Shown here in pieces: positions 31,102-38,676 of a stretch of DNA of 64,000 bases. Within the stretch, counting starts at the first letter, position 1, and the number at the start of each line of letters is the position of its first letter. Both the position numbers and the translations under genes were made by a program. The DNA is from Lysobacterales bacterium (GTDB lineage Bacteria > Pseudomonadota > Gammaproteobacteria > Xanthomonadales > SZUA-5). Where the stretch lies: NCBI GenBank assembly GCA_019187485.1, contig JABAQR010000047.1, forward strand, positions 55,726-119,725, read 5' to 3'. Under the pieces are notes generated by a model that made no database searches, was not told the origin of the DNA, and was given only the letters and a program-made list of their open reading frames with translations.

Positions 31102-32734
31102 CGACCGGCTCCAGCCGCAGGCCGGCGCGCGTGGCCTTGCGATCATCGTCGACGACGACCTCGATCCGGCCGGAATCGATCCCGTGGCGCACCAGCACCT
31201 CCCGGAGCACGTCCGCGCGCCGTTCGCGCAGCCTCGCGTTGAGGCTAGCGCCTCCGCTGTCGTCACTCCAGCCGTAGACGCGGATGCGCAGGCGCAGGCC
31301 CAACCGATCCGCCTCGTCGGAGGCCGCGCGCACGCGGACGGCGATCGCATCGGCGGCCGCCGGATCCGGCTCGCTGCGGCCGCGTGCGAACTCGAGTTCG
31401 AGGGCTTCTGCCGCGGCGATCAGCTCACGCAGGCGCGCCTGCGGGTCGGGCTCCGGCACCGTGGCGAGCGCGCCGGTGTCGAGCGCGCTCACGCCGGGGA
31501 TCAGCGGCGCACGCAGCGCCAACTCGCGCACCCAGTCGGCGGACGCCTGCCCGCGTGCGCTCAGGCGGCCGCCGTCGAGCGTGAGTTCGACGCCGGCTGG
31601 TGGCGCCAGGATGCGCTGCGCACGCCGCCCGACGAGCACCGGGTCCAGGGCCAGGAAGGCGCGCGCCTCGATCTCGACCTGCTCCGCCGCCACGCCCGCC
31701 TTCGCCAGGACTTCGGCGCCGCTGATCGCATCCGGATCGCGCAGTGCGCGCAGTCGCCAGCGCCCTGCGTGGCGCAATTCAAGGAGTTCCCAGCCGGGCG
31801 TGGCCGCGAGCGCCGCGCGCAGGCGCGCGCCCTCTTCCGCGCGCTGCCAGCGACCCCAGCCCCAGGACGCCGCCAGCGCGAGCAGCAGCGCGGCCAGCAG
31901 CAGCACCGGCCAGCGGGCGCCTGGCGCGGCAACGGGATCACGTGCCTCCAGCGTGTGCACGTCGAGCGCGCGCTCGCCGGCCGCGTCCCAATCGTAGGCG
32001 TCCGCCTCGGCCAGCGCGTCGCGGCCTCGGTGCAGATCCTCGAGCGCGGCGCGCAGGCGGTCGCCGAGTTCCGGTGGCGGCACGCCGCGGATGAAGCAGG
32101 CGAGCACCGTCCGCGGTCCCTCATGCACCTGCAGCAGGTGTTCGCCGACGGTCGCGGAGGCCAGGCCGGCATCGCCGTCGGCGCGCACCGAGTCGCGCAC
32201 GAAGTCTGCGATCGCGGTGAGCATGCCGGCGATCGCGTCGGCATCCAGTTCCGGCAGTTCCGGCGCCGAGCGCCGATACAGCAGCAGGCCCGACTCGCGC
32301 TCGATCAGGAACAGGTGGTCGATGCGGTAGCGCAGCGAGTGCTTCATCACCACCTGGGCGAAAGGCACGCCGCTGCGCCAGGACTCGATCCGCCAGCCGA
32401 TCCCGCGCGGCGTCAGGCTGTGCTCGAGCGCGCGGTTCAGCTCGCCGACGAAGCTGCGCAGCGCTTCCGCGATCGCGCGCCGGATCGCCGGGCCGATCAC
32501 CGGGAACAGCGCGTCGACGATGCGTCGGCGGTCGTGGCGCACCGCGTCGGTCAGCGCAGCGGCCACCACCGGCGCGAGCGCGCGGTGCAGCGCCTCGCGG
32601 CGCTCGCCGCGTTCGGCCGCGTCGAGCAGGTCGGGCAGGCGCTGCGGCAGCGACTCCTCGTTCGCGCGCAAGCGTTCGAGCTCCACGTGCTCGGGAGCCA
32701 GCAGCAAATCCCGCAGGCGGTCGAATTCGCTCAT
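31094..32734 (-). CDS. membrane protein with cytoplasmic roadblock-like region and periplasmic OmpA domain
   Basis: 546 residues from ATG 32734 (ATG 32752 is an alternative; neither has a good Shine-Dalgarno). Residues 1-270 are predicted cytoplasmic, one membrane segment lies at about 275-293, and the C-terminal 130 residues end in an OmpA-like peptidoglycan-binding pattern (LRIRVYGWSDDSGGASLNARLRERRADVL). Residues 128-236 (IDHLFLIERESGLLLYRR..., IAGMLTAIADFVRDS, ...CFIRGVPPPELGDRL) look like a roadblock/longin-type fold, the family that partners small GTPases; that is my inference from pattern. It overlaps the GTPase gene by 8 bases, so direct interaction is likely. Confidence 0.75.
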   Translation of the reverse strand: MSEFDRLRDLLLAPEHVELERLRANEESLPQRLPDLLDAAERGERREALHRALAPVVAAALTDAVRHDRRRIVDALFPVIGPAIRRAIAEALRSFVGELNRALEHSLTPRGIGWRIESWRSGVPFAQVVMKHSLRYRIDHLFLIERESGLLLYRRSAPELPELDADAIAGMLTAIADFVRDSVRADGDAGLASATVGEHLLQVHEGPRTVLACFIRGVPPPELGDRLRAALEDLHRGRDALAEADAYDWDAAGERALDVHTLEARDPVAAPGARWPVLLLAALLLALAASWGWGRWQRAEEGARLRAALAATPGWELLELRHAGRWRLRALRDPDAISGAEVLAKAGVAAEQVEIEARAFLALDPVLVGRRAQRILAPPAGVELTLDGGRLSARGQASADWVRELALRAPLIPGVSALDTGALATVPEPDPQARLRELIAAAEALELEFARGRSEPDPAAADAIAVRVRAASDEADRLGLRLRIRVYGWSDDSGGASLNARLRERRADVLREVLVRHGIDSGRIEVVVDDDRKATRAGLRLEPVDD

Positions 32735-32798
32735 GCGCGCGAGCGCGCCCATGCCGCATGGCGTGCGCGAGGAGCAAGCGCGACCGGCCCGCGTTCAC

Positions 32799-32828
32799 GT
32801 TGGGCACGGCCGGCGACCCTTGCCCAAC
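32799..32828 (-). promoter_or_regulatory. hairpin in the spacer between the coiled-coil and OmpA-domain genes
   Basis: GTTGGGCA (32799-32806) and TGCCCAAC (32821-32828) form a perfect 8-base stem with a 14-base GC-rich loop. It lies 24 bases after the stop of the upstream gene with no T-run, so it may slow or partly stop transcription or protect the 3' end. Confidence 0.4.
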
Positions 32829-32851
32829 CTGCGGATGGCACGGCCGCCGCC

Positions 32852-33481
32852 TCAGTCCAGTTCGCCGTTCAGCCGCAGCGCGAGTTCGGTCAGCATCGTC
32901 GCGAGGTCGTTGCGACCGACCTTGTCGGCGCGCAACTCGCCCTCGCTGCGCGCCAGGGTCTGCATCAGTTCGCCGACGCGCGCCTGCAACAGCGCGCGCA
33001 GCTCGGCCAGGCCCTCGCGCTGGCGCTCGTCCTTTGCGGCCAGATCGCTCTCCAGCGCCTGCAAGCCGCCCTGCAGCTCGCCGCGCAGGGTGCGCTGGCC
33101 CTGCTGCATGCGCGTCTCGAGCTCGTCCAGGCCCGCCGAGCGGTCGGCGATTTCCTGGCGCAACTGCTTGCCGAGCTTGTCGAACTGGTCGTCGACGCGG
33201 CGTTCGAGCTGACCCAGGCGCTGGTCGAGGTCGTTGTGCAGGCGCTGGCTCTCGGCCTCCAGCCGCTGCGACATCTCCTGGAAGCGGCGCTCGTAGTCGC
33301 GCATCTGGCCGCCGAACAGGATGTCGCGGATCTGGTCGACGTTGCGGTCGGGCGTGGCGTCGTTCATGGGGACACTCCGGGGTGGGCTGGCCGGCGCGGC
33401 CGCCGGGCTGGCGACGACCGCCGCAGGCGCGGAAGGCTTGCGCGGGGCAGCGGCGGAACTGCGCTTGCCGGTGGCGGCCAT
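32852..33481 (-). CDS. coiled-coil protein, first gene of the GTPase operon
   Basis: 209 residues from ATG 33481, or 171 from ATG 33367. An alanine/proline-rich, basic N-terminal segment of about 40 residues is followed by [23 protein letters not shown] sequence and a long coiled coil (about residues 60-180), ending with [18 protein letters not shown]. The FGGQMRDYE start of the coil recurs in uncharacterised proteobacterial proteins, from memory. Both candidate starts have an identical GGAGTGTCCC ribosome site. No membrane segment. Role unknown; a scaffold for the downstream GTPase system is a guess from position. Confidence 0.75.
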   Translation of the reverse strand: MAATGKRSSAAAPRKPSAPAAVVASPAAAPASPPRSVPMNDATPDRNVDQIRDILFGGQMRDYERRFQEMSQRLEAESQRLHNDLDQRLGQLERRVDDQFDKLGKQLRQEIADRSAGLDELETRMQQGQRTLRGELQGGLQALESDLAAKDERQREGLAELRALLQARVGELMQTLARSEGELRADKVGRNDLATMLTELALRLNGELD

Positions 33482-33587
33482 CGGGACACTCCTCGCGGGT
33501 CGACCCGCCAAAGGTAGCGCAGATTCGATCCGCCGGCTTGGCCGCCTCGTCAACATGAACGGTACACGGCCCGACCGCACGTGCGGA

Positions 33588-33617
33588 TTGACGCTGACAT
33601 CGACCGGTCGCTATGCT
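33588..33617 (+). promoter_or_regulatory. promoter of rpsT
   Basis: TTGACG (33588-33593) and TATGCT (33612-33617) with an 18-base spacer lie about 43 bases before the rpsT start. Good -35 and acceptable -10; the only promoter-like pair in this spacer. Confidence 0.6.
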
Positions 33618-33659
33618 TCGCGGTCTTTTGTTCAGCCCAACCAGTTTCGGAGTCCGTTC

Positions 33660-33938
33660 GTGGCCAATATCAAGTCCGCCAAGAAGCGTGCGCGTCAGGC
33701 CGACAAGCGCAACGCCCACAATTCCAGCGTGCGCTCGATGCTGCGCACGGCGATCAAGAAAGTCGTCAAGGCGATCGACGCCGGCGACCAGAGCGGCGCC
33801 GAGAGCGCGCTCAAGGCCGCGGTGCCGGTGATCGACCGCATCTCCGCGCACGGCTTCATCCACAAGAACAAGGCCGCACGCCACAAGAGCCGCCTGACCG
33901 CCGCGATCCGCAAGCTGTCCGCGCCGGCCGCCGCCTGA
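33660..33938 (+). CDS. rpsT: 30S ribosomal protein S20
   Basis: S20 binds 16S rRNA in the body of the small subunit. From the GTG at 33660 the product is 92 residues ([20 protein letters not shown]..., [22 protein letters not shown]). GGAG lies 7 bases ahead of the GTG. The ATG at 33321 would add a non-homologous extension and is rejected. It is monocistronic: promoter before and terminator after. Confidence 0.97.
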   Translation: MANIKSAKKRARQADKRNAHNSSVRSMLRTAIKKVVKAIDAGDQSGAESALKAAVPVIDRISAHGFIHKNKAARHKSRLTAAIRKLSAPAAA

Positions 33939-33958
33939 TCCAGGCGACATCGCCGCAC

Positions 33959-33987
33959 GAAAAAGCCGGCCTAGTGCCGGCTTTTTC
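33959..33987. terminator. rho-independent terminator after rpsT (bidirectional)
   Basis: GAAAAAGCCGGC (33959-33970) pairs perfectly with GCCGGCTTTTTC (33976-33987) around a 5-base loop, giving a GC stem with a T-run on the plus strand and an A-run that becomes a T-run on the minus strand. It lies between the convergent ends of rpsT (33938) and the kinase gene (34005) and can serve both. Confidence 0.9.
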
Positions 33988-34004
33988 GTTGCTGCGGGAA
34001 GACT

Positions 34005-37000
34005 TCAAGGCAACTCCTCCGCATCGAACAGGCCGAAATCGGGCCTCCTTTCGGATGGATCTCTCGCAAGACAGGAGTCGATGAGTCGCCGCCACTCCCG
34101 GGGAAAGCCCTCGGGAAATGGACGCCGTGCCGGGCCGTCCGGGTGCAGGAACGCAAGGGCCAGGTCCGTCGGCGCGAGGCCGTCCACCTGGAAAGGCGAC
34201 AATCCCAGCAGCACTTCGTGCGCAATGACGCCGAAGGCCCACCAGTCGACTTCGGGCCCGTCGGGGTTGTGCGCGCAGTCCTGGACGATCCTCTCCGGAG
34301 CGCTGTAGGCGGGCTTCCCGACATGGTCGTAGGGGGCCGTCACGCGGTCGCCATGCTGCGGTCCGAGGGCCAGTCCGAAATCAATCAGGACCGGCTCTCC
34401 GGTCGCGCGGATCATGATGTTCGTCGGGTCCAGATCGCGGTGCACGACACCCTCCGCATGCAGCGCCTCGACGGCGCATCGCAGGCGCCGCAAGAAGCAT
34501 TTCGCCTCTGCCGGCGGCAACACCCTACGCTCCTCCAACACCTTCGCGAGGCTGCGTCCAGCCACGAGTTCCATCGCAATGAACTTCTCGCTACCGACCT
34601 CGCAGACCCGCAGCAGACGCACGACACCCGGGTGACGCAACCGACTCAGCACGTCGGCCTCACGCTTCAACCGCTCACGCATGGAGGCGGACATCAGGTG
34701 CTCTCCCCGCAGGAGCTTGAGCGCCACCACCTGCCGGGTGCGTGCATCCACAGCTCGCCACACATCGGCTTGCCCGCCGGAACCCAGCTGATCAATCAGG
34801 ATGTACTGCTCGACCCGACGCGCGCCATCGCGCAGCAACTCCGCCAATGGCCGATTTCCCAACGGCAGTTGATCCAGCCCCTTGCGAGCGGCAAAGAAGC
34901 GCCCATCGACTGCGGTGCGGATCAAGCCACGCTGTTCCAATTCGGCGAGAGCGGCGCTAGCCCAGTGAATTGCGTCGACAGAGTCCATCAGCGAGCGCAA
35001 GGCGCGCGCCACCGTCGGCGGATCGTCGGCGATCCGTTGCACGACACAGGCCAGCACCAGGGTCTGGAAGCGCCCCAGCCAGGCCAGCTCCTGGCCAAGA
35101 TCCGCATACAACTCGCGCCGGACCACCAGCAGGCGTCGCCACGCAAGTGCGGCCAACAGCAGGCCCAGAAGCGCCAGCAAGCCCAGGGCCAGCACGGCCG
35201 ACTGGCGTTCGTACCAGCGAGTCGGGATCTCCAACCGCAACGTCCGCACCGCACCATACAGGCCTTCGTCCCGACGAAACTGCAAGGCTACGGCGTGCAG
35301 CCCGGGTGCCAATGCCAGGATTTCCAGAGATGCCGGCGAGGGCGCCCGCTGCCAGGGCAGCGCGTCGATCCGGTACCACAGTGCCAGGCGCGGATCCGGC
35401 AACTGGCGCGCGCCGACGTCGAGCACGACCGGATCGTCGCGCGCAAGCTCGAACTTTCCAGCGATTTTGGCGACGAGCCTCCTGCCGTGTTGCCAAACCT
35501 CCATTTCGGGCGGATCGATCCGAGACCAGTCGTGCCAGGATCGCGGGGCGACGATCGCGAGTCCCTCGGCCGCAGCCACCCATACGCGCCCCTCGCTGTC
35601 TACATTCGCCGCAGGCTGCACATCGCTCGACAAAGGCGATCGGATGATGCCGTCCTGGCGATCGATCTGCCGCCACGGGATGACGCGCGGTCGCGAATTC
35701 AGACTCTGGCCCGGGAAGACCAGTAGCGAACCGCCTGCGAAAATACTGGCTACCCGGGGCGCCGCATACACCAGGGCATCGGAACCGCGTCCCGAGACCA
35801 CCACCCATTCGTAGCGGTTTGTCGGCAGGCCGTCCTTGGTTCCGAACTTGATCAGGCCGGCCGCGTCCCAGCGCCAAATACCTTCGCCGGTAGTGGCGGC
35901 CCAAATGGCGCCGTCCGGTGCTTCGAACGCCGATCGCACGCGCACGGCCGGCGAATCGGGTCGAGCCAATGCTTGCAGCGACCATCCCTTGTGCTCGGAG
36001 TGCAACAACTCGTACAACGCATCCGCGGCGACCAACCGCCGTCCGTCGCGGGTGACGATCATCATGCTCGCCGCAGCGAACGGGATGCGGGACTGCACCG
36101 CTCCCGCGACGCGCCGTTCGATCGCATCGTCGCGCACCACCCAGAGCGCGCCGTCCGGGTCGGCACAGAGCGACGCGATCACGGCATCATCGGGCGCACC
36201 AGTCAGCAATGACCAGACGCCATCCTCAAGCCTCAGCAGCGAAGTCCCCGCACCAGCGTACACATCACCCGTCGTGGTCTCGGCGATGGCACGCACCATT
36301 GCCGCAGGCTTCCACGATTTCTCACGTACTCCGCTTGCTGCAAACCGATGCACGCCATTGGCAGCGCCGACCCAGTACCCACCGTCGCGTGCAGCCGCCA
36401 GCGCATACGCCTGACCATTCGATTCGTCGCCCGGATTCAGCCATTGCTGCCAGACCGGCCCGACGCTCAGCCGCATGGGACCACGATAGGTCGCCACCCA
36501 CAGGGCACCGGCCGGATCTTCCAGCACGCCAAAACACGTTGGGTGAGGCAGATGTTTGCCGATCGAATCCACCGATGCACCGGGGAACCACCGAGTCAAC
36601 GCCACTGGCTTCGCGCCACAGACGTTCAACACGCCATCGCGGTCGAACCACAGTTGTCGAACGTACTCCGCCGATTCACCATCCGGCACGATCTGCGGCG
36701 CCTCCAGCTCACCATTGGGCAACCTCACTCGCAGACCACCGGCCCAGATCGCCCGACTCCCACCGGCGTCAATATCGAAACGCCGCACCTCACGGGGTTG
36801 CGGCGCGAAATCGAACAAGGCATCGCGCTGAAGACCTCCGTCCTCTCCGACTGAATGGACCTGCAAGCGGTCCGGCGAAGGGCCCCAGAGCAGCCACAGT
36901 CGGCCATGGCGCAGCTTGAGGTCCAGCGCCCAACCCGACAGACCGACCAGTGCCGGATGGACGTCCAGTTCGTCCTTCGGGGACAGTTTGAGTACCGTTC

Positions 37001-37496
37001 GGCCGCCCGCGACGACCAGGCCGCCGTCCACGTCGAGCGCGAGTTCCCGCAAAGGCAAGCCGTGGCTCCGCACTTGCCACGCGCCGGTCGACCACTCCAG
37101 CAAGGTGCCCTCGGTGGTGAGCGCAAACACGCGGCGGGCCGCCGTTACTTCCAGATCTGCAATGGCGCTGTCGGCCACATTCCAGTCGCCCACTTCCTGC
37201 AAACGGGCACCGTCGAAACGGTGCACGCCGCGCGGCGTCCCCAGCCAGATTCGCCCGGAAGCGTCCGCCGCCAAAACAGTCACACTCAGGTTCCGTGGCC
37301 AGCCGCCGAGTTCATCGCCACCCTGGCGAATCAGGCTGGTATCGCGTCGCTCCGACGGCAGCGCCCATGCCGTGAGCGCAGCGCCGAAACACAGGGCGAT
37401 CCCCACCAGGACGCACGCGCACGGCGAGGCCAATGGCTGCAAGCAACGAACGGCCACGGAATCACTCCCCGCGCACACGGCTATCCTTGCAGTCAT
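34005..37496 (-). CDS. transmembrane Ser/Thr protein kinase with periplasmic propeller sensor
   Basis: 1163 residues from ATG 37496 (a TTG at 37628 would overlap the divergent gene). A hydrophobic N-terminal stretch near residues 26-46 acts as signal or anchor. Then come many two-component-regulator-propeller-like repeats (GRIWLGTPRGVHRFDG, GGYWVGAANGVHRFA, GAIWAATTGEGIWRW, GRVWVAAAEGLAIV), a Y_Y_Y-like domain (PRLALWYRID...LHAVALQFRRD), a membrane segment (about 766-788), a roughly 100-residue linker and a kinase domain (898-1163) with GSGGQADVW, Lys in VALKLL, HRDLDPTN, DFG and SAPE. Such propellers are usually fused to histidine kinases; a Ser/Thr kinase is unusual. Substrate unknown. Confidence 0.88.
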   Translation of the reverse strand: MTARIAVCAGSDSVAVRCLQPLASPCACVLVGIALCFGAALTAWALPSERRDTSLIRQGGDELGGWPRNLSVTVLAADASGRIWLGTPRGVHRFDGARLQEVGDWNVADSAIADLEVTAARRVFALTTEGTLLEWSTGAWQVRSHGLPLRELALDVDGGLVVAGGRTVLKLSPKDELDVHPALVGLSGWALDLKLRHGRLWLLWGPSPDRLQVHSVGEDGGLQRDALFDFAPQPREVRRFDIDAGGSRAIWAGGLRVRLPNGELEAPQIVPDGESAEYVRQLWFDRDGVLNVCGAKPVALTRWFPGASVDSIGKHLPHPTCFGVLEDPAGALWVATYRGPMRLSVGPVWQQWLNPGDESNGQAYALAAARDGGYWVGAANGVHRFAASGVREKSWKPAAMVRAIAETTTGDVYAGAGTSLLRLEDGVWSLLTGAPDDAVIASLCADPDGALWVVRDDAIERRVAGAVQSRIPFAAASMMIVTRDGRRLVAADALYELLHSEHKGWSLQALARPDSPAVRVRSAFEAPDGAIWAATTGEGIWRWDAAGLIKFGTKDGLPTNRYEWVVVSGRGSDALVYAAPRVASIFAGGSLLVFPGQSLNSRPRVIPWRQIDRQDGIIRSPLSSDVQPAANVDSEGRVWVAAAEGLAIVAPRSWHDWSRIDPPEMEVWQHGRRLVAKIAGKFELARDDPVVLDVGARQLPDPRLALWYRIDALPWQRAPSPASLEILALAPGLHAVALQFRRDEGLYGAVRTLRLEIPTRWYERQSAVLALGLLALLGLLLAALAWRRLLVVRRELYADLGQELAWLGRFQTLVLACVVQRIADDPPTVARALRSLMDSVDAIHWASAALAELEQRGLIRTAVDGRFFAARKGLDQLPLGNRPLAELLRDGARRVEQYILIDQLGSGGQADVWRAVDARTRQVVALKLLRGEHLMSASMRERLKREADVLSRLRHPGVVRLLRVCEVGSEKFIAMELVAGRSLAKVLEERRVLPPAEAKCFLRRLRCAVEALHAEGVVHRDLDPTNIMIRATGEPVLIDFGLALGPQHGDRVTAPYDHVGKPAYSAPERIVQDCAHNPDGPEVDWWAFGVIAHEVLLGLSPFQVDGLAPTDLALAFLHPDGPARRPFPEGFPREWRRLIDSCLARDPSERRPDFGLFDAEELP

Positions 37497-37573
37497 TTCA
37501 CTGGCACCCGTCCGCGCATGAAGCAACGTGAACCCCACCGCGTCAGCACCAACCATACAGGCGCGCGCCCACG

Positions 37574-38029
37574 ATGACCGACGTGACGACGATCCGGATG
37601 GCTGCCCGGTGCGCTGGACTTGCGTCAATCATCGGCCTCACCTCGTTGGCAATCAGCGCGTGCAACCCCACGACGCACGCTGACGTGCCCCCAGCCCAGA
37701 ACTTTTCGGTTAAGCCAACTGCCGCCGCGCTGATGGAACCGGCTGCCGGCAGTCCGTGGTCCGGACTGTGGTCTGTCGAAGGCACCCCGCTCGACATCGG
37801 ACTGCGCGTCACCCACCTCGGACACGGCGTACACGCCGTCGAAGGAATCAGCTCAGTCAATACGCTGTTGCTTGGAACGGCTACAGATCAACGTCTGTTC
37901 GCCGATGAAGGGGGAAGGGGCAACCGCATTGAACTGGCGTACCCGGTCACCGGAAATCTATGCGTCCAGGGTTGGCAGAAGCCGCCGTCCACGGACCCGG
38001 TGCCAATGGTGGTTTGTCGAGTGCGATAG
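37574..38029 (+). CDS. small predicted lipoprotein
   Basis: 151 residues with an N-terminal hydrophobic stretch and a lipobox ISAC (cleavage before Cys30), so it is probably exported and lipid-anchored. The mature part is about 120 residues and ends LCVQGWQKPPSTDPVPMVVCRVR-like, with two cysteines that could form a disulfide. I do not recognise a family. It is divergent from the propeller kinase with a 77-base shared promoter region, so it may be related in regulation. Confidence 0.6.
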   Translation: MTDVTTIRMAARCAGLASIIGLTSLAISACNPTTHADVPPAQNFSVKPTAAALMEPAAGSPWSGLWSVEGTPLDIGLRVTHLGHGVHAVEGISSVNTLLLGTATDQRLFADEGGRGNRIELAYPVTGNLCVQGWQKPPSTDPVPMVVCRVR

Positions 38030-38135
38030 GAAAATGTCAGCCCAACGTCCTCGACCTCCAACGATCCACGCCCGTCACCGGCATGACTGTGGAATCAGGG
38101 CTCCGGATTGACCTGCATGTTGGCGCCGACTTCAG

Positions 38136-38345
38136 GCCGAAACCTCGGTGCTGTTCGAGCTGATCGCCGAGCGCTACGAGCGCAAGAGCCTTGCGATCAC
38201 CGCCAACACACCGTTCTCGCAGTGGGGCGAGGTGTTCGTCGACCCGGCCATGACCCTGGCCGCCGTGGACCGCCTGGTGCACCACGCGACGATCCTCGAG
38301 ATGAACGCCCCCAGCTACCGAATGCGCTCGGCGAAGGGCCCGCAA
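38136..38345 (+). pseudogene. IS21-family helper ATPase (IstB) remnant, C-terminal part
   Basis: The frame reads ETSVLFELIAERYERKSLAI, then ANTPFSQWGEVFVDPAMTLA and DRLVHHATILEMNAPSYR, the characteristic C-terminal part of IstB (the AAA+ helper of IS21 transposases). The N-terminal two thirds with Walker A and B are absent, no start is in place and no transposase gene is nearby. It is a dead fragment. The IS end lies about 130 bases further on. Confidence 0.85.
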
Positions 38346-38473
38346 GCACCTACTCGAAAGGCACGCACGGCACCGCCTTCAGCGGAACCGGCACCCACGA
38401 CCTGAACCAGCCACCGAGGAGGCAGACGCCCAGCTCAAGCAGCCATCAACAGCCAAACCACCCCGCCTCTGAC

Positions 38474-38519
38474 CGGCCAAGATCATTGTCGCCGGGCGGC
38501 CAAGATAGTTGACGCCGGA
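38474..38519 (+). repeat. two tandem 23-base repeats, probable IS21-family right end
   Basis: CGGCCAAGAT followed by CATTGTCGCCGGG (38474-38496) and CGGCCAAGAT followed by AGTTGACGCCGGA (38497-38519) are adjacent near-copies. IS21-family ends carry multiple short repeats of this kind. They follow the IstB remnant and mark the likely end of the decayed element; the AT-richer island begins right after. Confidence 0.6.
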
Positions 38520-38676
38520 CAAACGCTAAAAGTTGATTTCAAGCCACCAACCTGAACAGACGTGACACAACAGAGGTTTCCGACTTCCGAATGCCAAGTG
38601 ACTGATTCAGCAGAAACCGCGGCCTCAAATCGGGCCGTTTTCGGAGGCGAAGTGTCGAACTTTGGGGATTCAAGCC

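Noticed and set aside
37497..37628. TTG-started N-terminal extension of the propeller kinase
   Set aside because: It would overlap the divergent lipoprotein gene and puts 44 non-hydrophobic residues before the signal-like segment.
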